Notes under the pieces: generated by a model
Database searches by the model: none
The model's input: the letters and a program-made list of their open reading frames with translations, nothing else
Told to the model about the DNA's origin: nothing
Position numbers and translations under genes: made by a program
Assembly: GCA_016215645.1 (NCBI GenBank)
Contig: JACRIX010000077.1
Coordinates: 1-49,114 of the forward strand
DNA: 49,114 nt
Reading direction: 5' to 3'
Source: Rhodocyclales bacterium
GTDB taxonomy: Bacteria; Pseudomonadota; Gammaproteobacteria; Burkholderiales; Rhodocyclaceae
Part shown: positions 17,047-25,795 of the stretch, piece by piece
How the letters are laid out: every line of letters starts with the position of its first letter
Numbering within the stretch: position 1 is the first letter of the stretch

Positions 17047-18267
17047 ATGAGCCTCCGGCTGCGCCTGAATCTGCTGGTCGCCGGGCTCAACCTGGGATTT
17101 CTGGCGGCCCTGACCTGGCTCATGGTGGATAACCACCGCAGCGCGATCCAGGAGGAAATCGAGGCCGCGCATCGCGTCACGATACAGATGCTGGGCACCG
17201 CGGCGCAGACCAGCCGGGTCTTCGGCTCGGCGCCGGCGGTGATGTTCGATTACCTGAAGAGTCTAGGGCGGGTGCGCGCCAACGAGATCCGCCTCTACTC
17301 GGACGACGGTGTGCTGCGCTATGAGTCGCCGCCGAGCACCTACAAGGCCGGACGCCGCGCGCCCGACGGGTTCGAGGCGTTGATGCGGCCGAAGCTGGCG
17401 ACGACCGTGATCGGCCTGCCTGGCGCACGCATCCAGATCGTGCCCGATGCGTCGCGCGCGATCCTGGATGCCTGGGACAGCGTGACCGCGATCTTCCTGC
17501 TCGGCCTGGGCTTCGTCGCCGTGCTGCATGTGGCGCTGCTGCTGTTCCTGCGCCACCTGCTGCGTCCGACCGAGGCCGATGCGCTGCGGCTGGTGGCGAC
17601 CACCCGGCAACTGGCGGAAAACCGCGAAGTGATCCGCCTGATCCAGACCGGCGTCGAGGAGGAGCGCAAGCGCCTGGCGCGCGAGCTGCATGATGAACTC
17701 GGCCAGTCGGTGACGGCGATTCGCCTGATTGCGGCATCGATCGCGCGCGGCAACGGCTCGGGCGGCGCGGTGCCGGGCTCGGCCAAGATCGACGAGATTG
17801 CGGCCAGTCTCTACGACAGCGTCCATCGCATCGTGCGCGAGCTGCGCCCGGCAGTGCTGGAACAGCCCGATCTGGCCGCGGCGCTGGCCGACCTCGGGCG
17901 TGAATGGCGGGTGCGCCACCCGGAAATCGAACTCGACCTGAAACTGGAAGGCGACCTCGGCGACCTCGGCGAGGCCATGACCCTGGCCGTGTTTCGCTGC
18001 GTGCAGGAGGCGCTGACCAATGCGCTCAAGCACGCGCAGGCGAGCCGGGTCGAACTGGCGGTGCGGCGGCGCGACGGGCGCCTGGAAGCCAGCATCGAAG
18101 ACAACGGTCGGGGCGTCGCGGCGGACGGTCCGCCAGGTTCCGGACACGGCCTGGTCGGCATGCGCGAGCGGGTGGTGGCGCTGGGCGGCCGCCTGGAGGC
18201 CGCCGCCGGCGCCGAGGGCGGATTCCGCGTTAGCATGAGCCTTCCGCTGCCTGGAGATTCCGAGTGA
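17047..18267 (+). CDS. NarX/UhpB-type sensor histidine kinase
   Basis: A 406-residue inner-membrane kinase. Two transmembrane segments (LLVAGLNLGFLAALTWLM and AIFLLGLGFVAVLHVALLLFL) flank a roughly 115-residue periplasmic sensor region. The HisKA_3 box is EEERKRLARELHDELGQS with phosphorylated His215; the ATPase domain has the N box (EALTNALKHAQ), EDNGRG and GHGLVGMRERV. It overlaps the response regulator by 4 bp (GTGA) and follows tonB by 30 bp. In other bacteria kinases of this type next to PQQ dehydrogenases respond to alcohols, lanthanides or related signals; the signal here is unknown. Confidence 0.92.
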   Translation: MSLRLRLNLLVAGLNLGFLAALTWLMVDNHRSAIQEEIEAAHRVTIQMLGTAAQTSRVFGSAPAVMFDYLKSLGRVRANEIRLYSDDGVLRYESPPSTYKAGRRAPDGFEALMRPKLATTVIGLPGARIQIVPDASRAILDAWDSVTAIFLLGLGFVAVLHVALLLFLRHLLRPTEADALRLVATTRQLAENREVIRLIQTGVEEERKRLARELHDELGQSVTAIRLIAASIARGNGSGGAVPGSAKIDEIAASLYDSVHRIVRELRPAVLEQPDLAAALADLGREWRVRHPEIELDLKLEGDLGDLGEAMTLAVFRCVQEALTNALKHAQASRVELAVRRRDGRLEASIEDNGRGVAADGPPGSGHGLVGMRERVVALGGRLEAAAGAEGGFRVSMSLPLPGDSE

Positions 18268-18905
18268 GCCCGACGTTGCGCATCATGCTGGTCGACGATC
18301 ATGCCGTGGTGCGCATGGGCTTTCGCCTGTTGCTGGATACCACCAGCGACCTGCGCGTGGTGGCCGAGTGCGGCAGCGGCGAAGAGGCGCTGAAGTGCTT
18401 TGCCGAGGTCGATCCCGACGTCGTGGTGCTGGACCTGTCGATGGGCGGCATGGGCGGCCTGGAAGCGCTGTCGCGATTGCTGGCGAAGTGGCCGGCGGTG
18501 CGTGTGCTGGTGCTGTCTGCCCATGAAGACACCGCCCATCCGCGGCGCGCGCTGGCGGCCGGGGCGCTCGGTTACCTGACCAAGCGCAGCGCAGCCGAAG
18601 CCCTGATCGAGGCGATTCGCCGCGTCGCGGCCGGCAAGCTGTTCCTCGAACCGGCGCTGGCGCAGGAAATCGGCGTGCAGCAGGTCGGCAGCCAGGGCAA
18701 TCCGCTGGAAGCCTTGTCGGCGCGCGAGTTCGAGGTGTTCCTGATGCTGGCGCGCGGCAAGTCGGTGGCCGAGATCGCGGAAGTGCTGTTCCTCAGCCCG
18801 CGCACGGTGGGCACCCACCTCTACAACATCAAGCAGAAACTCGGCGCCGGCAACTCCGCCGAACTGACGCTGATTGCCATTCGCAACGGCCTGATCGACG
18901 TCTGA
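18264..18905 (+). CDS. NarL/LuxR-family response regulator
   Basis: A 213-residue regulator, GTG start overlapping the kinase stop. The receiver domain has the acidic pair Asp11-Asp12, phosphoacceptor Asp57 (VVLDLSMGGM), and the Lys of YLTKRSAAE. The C-terminal LuxR-type helix-turn-helix is LSAREFEVFLMLARGKSVAE through LSPRTVGTHLYNIKQKL. It is the partner of the preceding kinase. The TCATGA-N3-TCATGA sites near tonB and both receptor genes are candidate targets; this is inference from position. Confidence 0.93.
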   Translation: MSPTLRIMLVDDHAVVRMGFRLLLDTTSDLRVVAECGSGEEALKCFAEVDPDVVVLDLSMGGMGGLEALSRLLAKWPAVRVLVLSAHEDTAHPRRALAAGALGYLTKRSAAEALIEAIRRVAAGKLFLEPALAQEIGVQQVGSQGNPLEALSAREFEVFLMLARGKSVAEIAEVLFLSPRTVGTHLYNIKQKLGAGNSAELTLIAIRNGLIDV

Positions 18906-18926
18906 GAGCTCTGAGCGGGGCTCGTC

Positions 18927-18941
18927 TCATGAATTTCATGA
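18927..18941. promoter_or_regulatory. TCATGA-N3-TCATGA operator candidate, site 2
   Basis: TCATGA-ATT-TCATGA, extended to a palindrome CTCATGAA-T-TTCATGAG. It sits between the response regulator stop and the TonB receptor start at 19025, about 85 bp before the latter. Confidence 0.62.
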
Positions 18942-19024
18942 GGCCGCGCCGCGCGATTTGACGGCAGCGCCGGCGATCGCTTGCGGCAACAATGCAGGCT
19001 CTTTCGACTTTCCGTGGAACTGCC

Positions 19025-21154
19025 ATGTCGCTTCCGAATTCCGGCCGCCTGCTGCTGCCCCTTGCGCTTGGCGCCCTGCCTGCCTTTGTGGCACTGGCCG
19101 CCGACGCCACCCTGACCACCGGCCCGGTGGTGGTCAGCGCCACGCGCGTCGAGCAATCGGGCTTCGACCTGCCGGTGTCGATCGACAGCCTGAACAAGGA
19201 ACAACTGCAGGACGGACAGTTGCAGGTCAATCTGTCGGAATCCCTCGCCCGGATCCCCGGCATCGTCGCGCAGAACCGGCAGAACTATGCGCAGGACTTG
19301 CAGATCTCCTCGCGCGGCTTTGGCGCCCGTTCCACCTTCGGCGTGCGCGGCCTGCGCCTCTACGCGGATGGCATTACGGCGACGATGCCGGACGGGCAGG
19401 GCCAGGTATCGCACATCGACCTCGGCTCGGCGGCCCGGGTCGAAGTCATGCGCGGGCCCTTCTCGGCGCTCTACGGCAATTCCTCGGGCGGCGTGATCGC
19501 GGTATTTACCGAGGACGGCGCGCCGGGCGCGCGCGTCGAGCCCTCGCTCGGCATCGGCAGCTTCGGCACCGAGCGCGTCGCGGCGAAGCTGTCCGGCGAT
19601 TCGGGTACCGTCAACTATGTCGTCAATGGCGCGCGCTTCCGCACCGATGGTTACCGCGACCACAGCGCCGCCAAACGCGAGACCCTCAACGCCAAGCTGA
19701 AATGGAAGCCGGCGGCCGATACCGGCTTGACCCTGATCGCCAACAGCATGGAAATGCCCGACCTGCAGGATCCGCTGGGTCTGGATCGCGCCAGTTACGA
19801 TGCCAACCCGCGCCAGGCCACCGCCGGCGCCTATACCTTCAATACTCGCAAGAGCACCAGCCAGCAGCAACTCGGGCTCGCCCTGGAACGCAAAGTCGGC
19901 GCTGGCGATACGCTGTCGGTGGCCGTCTATCGCGGCCATCGCGACACCATCCAGTACCAGGCCATCACGGTCGGCGCCCAGGCGCCGGCCACGCACTCCG
20001 GCGGCGTCATCGATCTCAAGCGCGACTATTGGGGTATCGACGGGCGCTGGACCCACCGCCGCGATCTGGCCGGCGGGCCGCTGACCGTCACCGGCGGAAT
20101 CAGCTACGACGACCTCGACGAAGCGCGCAAGGGCTTCCAGAACTTCATCGGCGCGCAGACCGGGGTGCTGGGCGCGCTGCGGCGCAACGAGGACAACCGG
20201 ATCCACAGCTTCGACCAGTACTTGCAGGCGCAATGGGAACCGTCCCCGGCCTGGCTGCTGATGGCCGGTGCGCGCCACAGCATGGTCAAGGTCAGTTCAA
20301 AAGACAACTACGTGGTCGGCACCAATCTCGACGACAGCGGCTCGGTCGATTTCGCAGCGACCACGCCGGTGCTCGGCGTGACCTGGCGCGCCTCGCCGGC
20401 GGTGAATGTGTATGCCTCGGCCGGCAAGAGCTTCGAGACGCCGACGATGAACGAGCTCTCGTATCGTGTGGCCGGATCGGGCCCGAACTTTGGCCTGCGC
20501 CCGGCGCGCAGCGACAACCTGGAGCTCGGCGTGAAGGCGCTGCTCGGGCCGAGCGTACAGCTCAATGCCGCGCTGTTTGCGGTCAAGACGCGGGACGAAC
20601 TGGTGACCTTGCAAAACACCGGCGGGCGGGCGATCTTCCAGAACGTCGGCGGCACCCGCCGCAACGGGCTGGAAATCGCCGCCACGGCCGAACTCGGGCA
20701 GGGCTTCCAGGCCAGCCTGAGCTACAGCTACCTGAAGGCCTGGTACGCCGAGGCCTTCACCACCTGCACCGGTACGCCCTGCGCCGCACCCAATACCGCG
20801 GTTGCCGCCGGCAACCTGATTCCGGGAATTCCCCGCTCGACCCTGTTCGGCGAGATTTCCTGGCGGCATGCGGCGAGTGGATTCGTCGCCGTGCTCGATG
20901 CGCGGCACGTGGCGAAGGTATATGTGAACGACGCCAACACCGATGCGGCCGAGGCCTATCTGGTTGGCAATCTGCGCCTGGGTTTCGAGCAGGCGTCGGC
21001 CGGCTGGCGCTTCAAGGAATTCCTGCGCATCGACAACCTCGGCGACAGGAAGTACGCCGGCTCGGTCATCGTCAATGACGGCAATTCGCGCTTCTTCGAG
21101 GGCGCGCCCGGCCGCAACTATCTGTTGGGGCTGTCGGCCAGTTACGGCTTCTGA
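19025..21154 (+). CDS. TonB-dependent outer-membrane receptor (1)
   Basis: A 709-residue receptor: signal peptide (LLLPLALGALPAFVALA-AD), a TonB-box-like segment (GPVVVSATRVEQ), plug domain (LARIPGIVAQNRQN through RVEVMRGPFSALYGNSSGG) and a beta-barrel ending YLLGLSASYGF with the C-terminal Phe used by the barrel assembly machinery. Such receptors import metal chelates, vitamins or sugars. It lies between a TonB/two-component operon and the lanthanide-type dehydrogenase, so a metal (lanthanide) carrier is a plausible substrate, but this is inference. ATG 19025 opens the signal peptide; an in-frame ATG at 18992 is less likely. Codons near 290 coincide with repeat copy 4. Confidence 0.92.
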   Translation: MSLPNSGRLLLPLALGALPAFVALAADATLTTGPVVVSATRVEQSGFDLPVSIDSLNKEQLQDGQLQVNLSESLARIPGIVAQNRQNYAQDLQISSRGFGARSTFGVRGLRLYADGITATMPDGQGQVSHIDLGSAARVEVMRGPFSALYGNSSGGVIAVFTEDGAPGARVEPSLGIGSFGTERVAAKLSGDSGTVNYVVNGARFRTDGYRDHSAAKRETLNAKLKWKPAADTGLTLIANSMEMPDLQDPLGLDRASYDANPRQATAGAYTFNTRKSTSQQQLGLALERKVGAGDTLSVAVYRGHRDTIQYQAITVGAQAPATHSGGVIDLKRDYWGIDGRWTHRRDLAGGPLTVTGGISYDDLDEARKGFQNFIGAQTGVLGALRRNEDNRIHSFDQYLQAQWEPSPAWLLMAGARHSMVKVSSKDNYVVGTNLDDSGSVDFAATTPVLGVTWRASPAVNVYASAGKSFETPTMNELSYRVAGSGPNFGLRPARSDNLELGVKALLGPSVQLNAALFAVKTRDELVTLQNTGGRAIFQNVGGTRRNGLEIAATAELGQGFQASLSYSYLKAWYAEAFTTCTGTPCAAPNTAVAAGNLIPGIPRSTLFGEISWRHAASGFVAVLDARHVAKVYVNDANTDAAEAYLVGNLRLGFEQASAGWRFKEFLRIDNLGDRKYAGSVIVNDGNSRFFEGAPGRNYLLGLSASYGF
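19894..19915 (+). repeat. 22-nt dispersed repeat, copy 4
   Basis: AGTCGGCGCTGG core followed by CGATACGCTG; 19 of 22 match. Inside TonB receptor 1, coding for Val-Gly-Ala-Gly-Asp-Thr. Confidence 0.45.
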
Positions 21155-21192
21155 TCGGGCCGGTTGCGGACACGTGCGCGAGTTCCGGGCGG

Positions 21193-21212
21193 TGTAACAG
21201 TTTGCTGTTCCA
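21193..21212. promoter_or_regulatory. Palindromic enhancer candidate upstream of the PQQ dehydrogenase
   Basis: TGTAACAG-TTTG-CTGTTCCA: 8-bp arms with one mismatch, centred about 110 bp upstream of the sigma-54 -24 element at 21314. This is a normal distance for an NtrC-family activator site. Confidence 0.5.
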
Positions 21213-21313
21213 TTCTGAAACACCTGCCCGCATTTGACGCACGCTGCAACGCAGCATTCGAGACGCCGATCGCGAATCATCGAATTTGCAGCTCTTCATG
21301 AGTTTAAATCCCC

Positions 21314-21329
21314 TGGCATCTGGATTGCT
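21314..21329 (+). promoter_or_regulatory. Sigma-54 (-24/-12) promoter for the PQQ dehydrogenase
   Basis: TGGCATCTGGATTGCT fits TGGCAY-N5-TTGCW with the required GG-N10-GC spacing (GG 21315-21316, GC 21327-21328). Transcription would start near 21340, giving a leader of about 55 nt with an inverted repeat CGGACA-N10-TGTCCG (21343-21364) before the ribosome site AGGAGGTG. Confidence 0.7.
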
Positions 21330-21394
21330 ATAGAGCTCTCGACGGACACGCGAGTGCATGTCCGACGAACCATAAACTCCAGGAGGTGGATTAG

Positions 21395-23137
21395 ATGAAA
21401 CGTACCCTGACATCGGTGCTGGTTGCCGGCGCCCTGATCACGCTGGCCGGCGCACCGGCAACGGCCGCAGTCACTGACAAGGACATCGAGAACGACGCCA
21501 AGTCAACCGGCGACGTACTGTCCTGGGGCCTCGGCACCCAGGGCCAGCGCTACAGCCCGCTGGCGAAGATCAACACCAAGACGGTCAAGGATCTGGTGCC
21601 GGTCTGGTCCTTTTCCTTCGGCGGCGAGAAGCAGCGCGGCCAGGAATCGCAGCCGGTGATCCACAACGGCAAGATGTTCGTGACCGGTTCCTACTCGCGC
21701 CTGTTCGCCCTCGACGCCAAGACCGGCAAGAAGCTGTGGCAATACGAGCACCGCCTGCCCGACGGCATCATGCCCTGCTGCGACGTGGTCAACCGCGGCG
21801 CCGCGCTGTATGACAACCTGGTGATCTTCGCCACGCTCGACGCGCAACTGGTGGCCCTGAACCAGGACACGGGCAAAGTGGTGTGGAAGGAAAAGATCGA
21901 CGAGTATTCGGCCGGTTACTCCGCCACGGCAGCGCCGATCATCGCCAAGGGCCTGGTCCTCACCGGCGTCTCCGGCGGCGAATTCGGCGTCATCGGCCGG
22001 GTCGAGGCGCGCGATGCCAAGACCGGCAAGATGGTCTGGGTGCGCCCCACCGTCGAAGGCCACATGGGCATGAAGGACGGTAAGGACAACGGCATTTCCG
22101 GTACTACCAACGCCACCTGGCCGGGTGACCTGTGGAAGACCGGCGGCGCCGCCACCTGGCTCGGCGGCACTTACGATCCCGAGACCGGGCTGGCCTATTT
22201 CGGCACTGGCAACCCGGCGCCGTGGAACAGCGCGCTGCGTCCCGGCGACAACCTGTATTCCTGCTCCACCGTGGCCATCGACGTCGCCACCGGCAAGATC
22301 GCGTGGCACTTCCAGGGCACGCCGAACGACGGCTGGGATTACGACGGCGTCAACGAGTTCGTCACCTACAAGAGCAAGGACGGCAAGCATCTCGGCGGCA
22401 AGGCTGACCGCAACGGCTTCTTCTACGTGCTCGACGCCAAGAGCGGCAAGTTCCAGAAGGGCTTCCCCTTCGTCAAGAAGATCACCTGGGCCACCGGCCT
22501 CGATGAAAACGGCCGGCCCAAGTTCGATCCGGCCAACCGCCCCGGCGATCCGGCCAAGAGCGCCGACGGCAAGAAGGGCACTTCGGTGTTCTCGGCGCCG
22601 TCCTTCCTTGGTGGCAAGAACCAGATGCCGATGGCCTATAGCCCCGACACCGGCTACTTCTACGTGCCCGCCAACGAGTGGGGCATGGAAATCTGGAACG
22701 AGCCGGTCAGCTACAAGAAGGGCGCGGCCTACCTCGGCGCCGGTTTCACCATCAAGACCATCGACGACAGCTACATCGGCGCCATGCGCGCGATCGATCC
22801 GGCCACCGGCAAGATCGTCTGGGAAGTCAGGAACAACGCTCCGCTGTGGGGCGGCGTGCTGACCACCAAGGGCGGCCTGGTGTTCTGGGGTACTCCGGAG
22901 GGCTTCCTCAAGGCGGCCGATGCCAAGACCGGCAAGGAAGTCTGGTCCTTCCAGACCGGTTCCGGCGTGGTCGCGCCGCCCATCAGCTGGGAACAGGACG
23001 GCGAGCAGTACATCGGCGTCGCCTCGGGTTGGGGCGGTGCGGTGCCGCTGTGGGGCGGGGACGTGGCGAAGAAGGTCAACTACCTGAACCAGGGTGGTTC
23101 GATGTGGGTGTTCAAGTTGCACAAGAGTGGTGTGTAG
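21395..23137 (+). CDS. PQQ-dependent alcohol dehydrogenase, lanthanide (ExaF/PedH) type
   Basis: A 580-residue periplasmic quinoprotein: signal peptide ([16 protein letters not shown]), eight-bladed propeller with tryptophan-docking repeats (for example [12 protein letters not shown]), and the vicinal disulfide Cys128-Cys129. Metal ligands Glu196 (SGGEFGV), Asn273 (GTGNPAPWN) and catalytic Asp315 are present. Asp317, two residues after the catalytic Asp (WDYDG), is the residue that marks lanthanide-dependent enzymes; calcium enzymes have Ala or Ser there. The likely reaction is alcohol to aldehyde with electrons passed to a cytochrome c, plausibly the PedF-type protein at 32638. Strong ribosome site AGGAGGTG, sigma-54 promoter upstream, and terminator downstream make it a monocistronic unit. 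Methanol as substrate (XoxF) is less likely given the ethanol-dehydrogenase-like sequence. Confidence 0.93.
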   Translation: MKRTLTSVLVAGALITLAGAPATAAVTDKDIENDAKSTGDVLSWGLGTQGQRYSPLAKINTKTVKDLVPVWSFSFGGEKQRGQESQPVIHNGKMFVTGSYSRLFALDAKTGKKLWQYEHRLPDGIMPCCDVVNRGAALYDNLVIFATLDAQLVALNQDTGKVVWKEKIDEYSAGYSATAAPIIAKGLVLTGVSGGEFGVIGRVEARDAKTGKMVWVRPTVEGHMGMKDGKDNGISGTTNATWPGDLWKTGGAATWLGGTYDPETGLAYFGTGNPAPWNSALRPGDNLYSCSTVAIDVATGKIAWHFQGTPNDGWDYDGVNEFVTYKSKDGKHLGGKADRNGFFYVLDAKSGKFQKGFPFVKKITWATGLDENGRPKFDPANRPGDPAKSADGKKGTSVFSAPSFLGGKNQMPMAYSPDTGYFYVPANEWGMEIWNEPVSYKKGAAYLGAGFTIKTIDDSYIGAMRAIDPATGKIVWEVRNNAPLWGGVLTTKGGLVFWGTPEGFLKAADAKTGKEVWSFQTGSGVVAPPISWEQDGEQYIGVASGWGGAVPLWGGDVAKKVNYLNQGGSMWVFKLHKSGV

Positions 23138-23192
23138 GACGGGTGGGCTCCTCCTGATGTGATCCGTTCGAGAATGCGGATCGCTTCAATTC

Positions 23193-23229
23193 AAGGCCGG
23201 CGCAATGTGATTGCCGCCGGCCTTTTTTT
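23193..23229 (+). terminator. Intrinsic terminator after the PQQ dehydrogenase
   Basis: AAGGCCGGCG (23193-23202) pairs with CGCCGGCCTT (23215-23224), a 10-bp stem followed by seven T. Confidence 0.92.
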
Positions 23230-23260
23230 CTTGCGTTGACATTGCGCGATCGGGCCTGTC

Positions 23261-23821
23261 ATGAAGCGTCGATACCTGTATCTCCTGCTTTGCGCCATGC
23301 TGCCGTCACTGGCGGGATTCGCCGCCGAGCTATCGGGCAGTCGCGGCATCTGGTTGAGCAACGCCGACGGCGAGCGGCAGCGCATCGGTAGCGTCGAATT
23401 CACGCCGGCGGGTGGCGGACAGACGCGCTTCAAAATCAGCATGGAGGAATCGCTGGAGGAATACTTCCTCGCCATGCGGCCGTTCCGCTGCCTGAGCGGT
23501 CCGCGCCAGCGCCTGTGCCATTTTCCGGTGGCGCGCGAGGCGCCGCTGATCAGTGCCGGCGATCTGGTGCCGCTCGAATACGCGCTGCTGTTCATGCGCA
23601 CGGCGCCGAAGTCCCTGCACATCGATCCCTTCAACGGCCTCTACTACCGCATGAGCTGGACCGCGCAAGGCATCGTCGGCCAGGTGCACGATGTCGACAT
23701 GGATCCCTTCATCACGCCCGACAGCGTTCCCGTCGAACGCCGCCAGCGGCCGATCCGTGCCGAGGACCTGAGCCCGGGCGATCCGCGCAGCCACTGGCTG
23801 CCGATCCTCAGGATCGAGTGA
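23261..23821 (+). CDS. Secreted protein of unknown function
   Basis: A 186-residue protein with a clear signal peptide (YLYLLLCAMLPSLAGFA-AE). The mature part is all-beta looking and contains SNADGERQRIGSVEFTPAGG, a two-Cys segment FRCLSGPRQRLCHF that could form a disulfide, and ALLFMRTAPKSLHIDPFNG. I recognise no domain. It follows the dehydrogenase terminator and precedes the Sel1/ExbB-like genes by about 120 bp, so it may begin that group. Confidence 0.78.
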   Translation: MKRRYLYLLLCAMLPSLAGFAAELSGSRGIWLSNADGERQRIGSVEFTPAGGGQTRFKISMEESLEEYFLAMRPFRCLSGPRQRLCHFPVAREAPLISAGDLVPLEYALLFMRTAPKSLHIDPFNGLYYRMSWTAQGIVGQVHDVDMDPFITPDSVPVERRQRPIRAEDLSPGDPRSHWLPILRIE

Positions 23822-23940
23822 CATGGCGTCGCTGCACTCACTGGCGCCGGCTCGGAATGCCCGCCGCGGAGGTTTGCCATCGCAGGCTCGACGCCGCGGT
23901 ATGATCGATGGTCGCTGACAGTGCGGAAAGGATCGCGGTG

Positions 23941-24876
23941 GTGAAGCGCCTGATTGCCGGTGGTGCGATTCTCGCGTTCGTGTTGATGCCGGTCGCGAAC
24001 GCGGCCAGCCATGCCGGCGTCAGCTTTTGCGGCGGCACGGTGACACCGGGCGATCCGATCGACCTGGAGAACCAGATCGGCGACATGACGCTGCAGGCCG
24101 CGGTGGACCAGCCGGCGAGCATCACCACCTGCGCCAAGGGTTACCTGCTGGCCAAGTGCGGCGACCATGAAAATGCGAACAAGATATTCGACAGGTGCAT
24201 CGTCGCCGGCTATGTCGGGGCGATGATCTGGAAGGCCTTGCAGGTCGAGAACGGCAACGGCACCGAGCGCGACCTGAAGGAGGCCGCCGACCTGCTGCGC
24301 CAGGCCGCCATGAGCAGCGATCCGGCTTACGGTCCGCTCGGTCGCATGCACTACGCCACGGTGCTGTTCGAGGGGCGCGGTGTCGCCCGCGATCCGGAGG
24401 CGGCGATGAAATGGTTCCGCCAGGCGGCGGCGGAAGGCAGCGAGGAAGCCGCCGAGTTCCTGCGCACCGGCTATCACACCGGCGCCCGCGACGGCAGCGG
24501 CATGGGCGCCGGGACACCGACCGCGGCGGCGCTGGCGCCGATGCTTTCGGTGCCGGTGGCGAATTCAGGGGATGCTCCCGGGTCGTCAGCCGACGGCCTT
24601 GTCGAACGGCGTTCGCCTCCGCGTGCCATTGCCCTGGCGCCACGTTCCGCTACGATGCCCGGTTTGCCGCAACTACAAACAGGTGCCTTGTCCGCCGAGG
24701 CGACGATCGAGGGCTTGCAGCTCAACCAGGCGTCGGCTGCGCCGGCAAGGCCGGCCGGCGGCCTCGGCGGTCTGATCTGGCTGCTGTTGGCGGCTTTCCT
24801 CGCTGGCGTGCTGTTCCAGCGCCCGGCGCGGGAGGTTCGTGTTCGCGTCCAATTGCCGCACGCGGCGGGCGCGTGA
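23941..24876 (+). CDS. Sel1-repeat protein with C-terminal membrane anchor
   Basis: About 311 residues. N-terminal signal-like stretch (LIAGGAILAFVLMPVANA), Sel1-type repeats (KEAADLLRQAAMSSDPAYGP, DPEAAMKWFRQAAAEGSEEA), a Pro/Ala-rich linker and a C-terminal membrane segment (GGLGGLIWLLLAAFLAGVLF). I chose GTG 23941 because AAAGGA (23927-23932) sits at correct spacing; ATG 23908 is in frame and possible. The stop overlaps the ExbB-like start by one base, so the three genes 23941-25732 are one coupled unit. Sel1 repeats mediate protein contacts; here it may scaffold the ExbB-like/DUF2149 complex (inference). Confidence 0.8.
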   Translation: MKRLIAGGAILAFVLMPVANAASHAGVSFCGGTVTPGDPIDLENQIGDMTLQAAVDQPASITTCAKGYLLAKCGDHENANKIFDRCIVAGYVGAMIWKALQVENGNGTERDLKEAADLLRQAAMSSDPAYGPLGRMHYATVLFEGRGVARDPEAAMKWFRQAAAEGSEEAAEFLRTGYHTGARDGSGMGAGTPTAAALAPMLSVPVANSGDAPGSSADGLVERRSPPRAIALAPRSATMPGLPQLQTGALSAEATIEGLQLNQASAAPARPAGGLGGLIWLLLAAFLAGVLFQRPAREVRVRVQLPHAAGA

Positions 24877-25400
24877 TGGCGGCAGCCGAAACAGCAGGCG
24901 TGGCGGCGAACTTCGGCACCCTGCTGGAAACCCTGATGTTCGGCATCAGCCAGTTGTTCCTGGTACCGGTGCTGCTGGCCATCGCCTTCCTGTTTCTGTA
25001 TGCGTTCTATGCCCTGGGCGCCTTTGCCTGGCAGTGGCGGCAGCGCCAGCGGCAGGTGGCGGCAGCGTTCGAGCTGCTGGACGCCCGGCGTCGCATGCCC
25101 GAGCTTTCCCTCGCCGAACTGGAGGCCGAGGCCGTGACGCGGCTGGAGTTCATCCGCATCGTGACGCGCGTCACGCCTATGCTGGGCCTGGTGGCGACCA
25201 TGATCCCGATGGGACCGGCGCTCAAGGCGCTCGGCGACGGTCAACTGATGGATGTTTCGCGCAGCCTGATGGTGGCGTTCTCGGCGGTGATCCTGGCGCT
25301 GATCGCCTCGGCGCTGACCTACTGGATCGCCAACGTGCGCAAGCGCTGGTATGCCATCGAACTGCTGCAGCTGGAACGTCGGCAGGGCGGGCAGTCGTGA
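24876..25400 (+). CDS. MotA/TolQ/ExbB proton-channel family protein
   Basis: A 174-residue inner-membrane protein. A first membrane segment (LFLVPVLLAIAFLFLYAFYAL) is followed by a cytoplasmic loop and two further helices: RVTPMLGLVATMIPMGPALK, the TolQ/ExbB-type TM2 signature, and MVAFSAVILALIASALTYWI (TM3). ExbB-family proteins form a proton channel with an ExbD-like partner, here probably the DUF2149 protein that overlaps by 4 bp (GTGA). The likely job is to energise the TonB at 16279. Confidence 0.87.
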   Translation: MAAAETAGVAANFGTLLETLMFGISQLFLVPVLLAIAFLFLYAFYALGAFAWQWRQRQRQVAAAFELLDARRRMPELSLAELEAEAVTRLEFIRIVTRVTPMLGLVATMIPMGPALKALGDGQLMDVSRSLMVAFSAVILALIASALTYWIANVRKRWYAIELLQLERRQGGQS

Positions 25401-25732
25401 AGCTGCGCCTGGATGACGAGAGCGAAGGCGACGACCCGATCCTGTCGCTGGTGAACCTGATCGACGTGTTCCTGGTGGTGATCGCGGCGCTGATGCTGGC
25501 GATCGCCAACAACCCGCTGAATCCTTTCACCAGCGACACGCTGACCCTGATCCGCAACGCCGGCAAGCCGGACATGGAGATCGTCACCAAGGATGGCGCG
25601 AAGATCGAGCGCTATCAAGGGGCCGGTTTGGTCGGTAGCGGCAAGGGGGTGCGTGCCGGCGTCGCCTACCGCATGGCTGACGGTTCCTTGGTGTACGTGC
25701 CGGATCCCGCCGGCGCGGCGAGGACGCCCTGA
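25397..25732 (+). CDS. DUF2149 (ExbD-like) membrane protein
   Basis: A 111-residue protein starting with GTG in the ExbB-like stop. It has one N-terminal membrane helix with an acidic residue at its start (LVNLIDVFLVVIAALMLAIANN), as ExbD/TolR proteins have, then a small periplasmic domain (DMEIVTKDGAKIERYQGAG, AYRMADGSLVYVPD). The family pairs with MotA/TolQ/ExbB-type genes. I infer an ExbD role; the length and single helix fit. Confidence 0.83.
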   Translation: MKLRLDDESEGDDPILSLVNLIDVFLVVIAALMLAIANNPLNPFTSDTLTLIRNAGKPDMEIVTKDGAKIERYQGAGLVGSGKGVRAGVAYRMADGSLVYVPDPAGAARTP

Positions 25733-25745
25733 TCGGGCGCTGGAT

Positions 25746-25767
25746 CGCCGTGTCGCCAGCGCCGACT
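25746..25767 (-). repeat. 22-nt dispersed repeat, copy 5
   Basis: Perfect match to the common form on the minus strand, in the 63-bp gap between the convergent DUF2149 and propeller genes. No terminator hairpin is evident in this gap. Confidence 0.78.
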
Positions 25768-25795
25768 TTTCGGCGGCACCTGCCGACGGCTCATC

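Noticed and set aside
21402-23122. Long minus-strand open frame opposite the PQQ dehydrogenase
   Set aside because: Codon-shadow of a GC-rich gene; no domain or start signal, and the plus strand encodes a clear enzyme.
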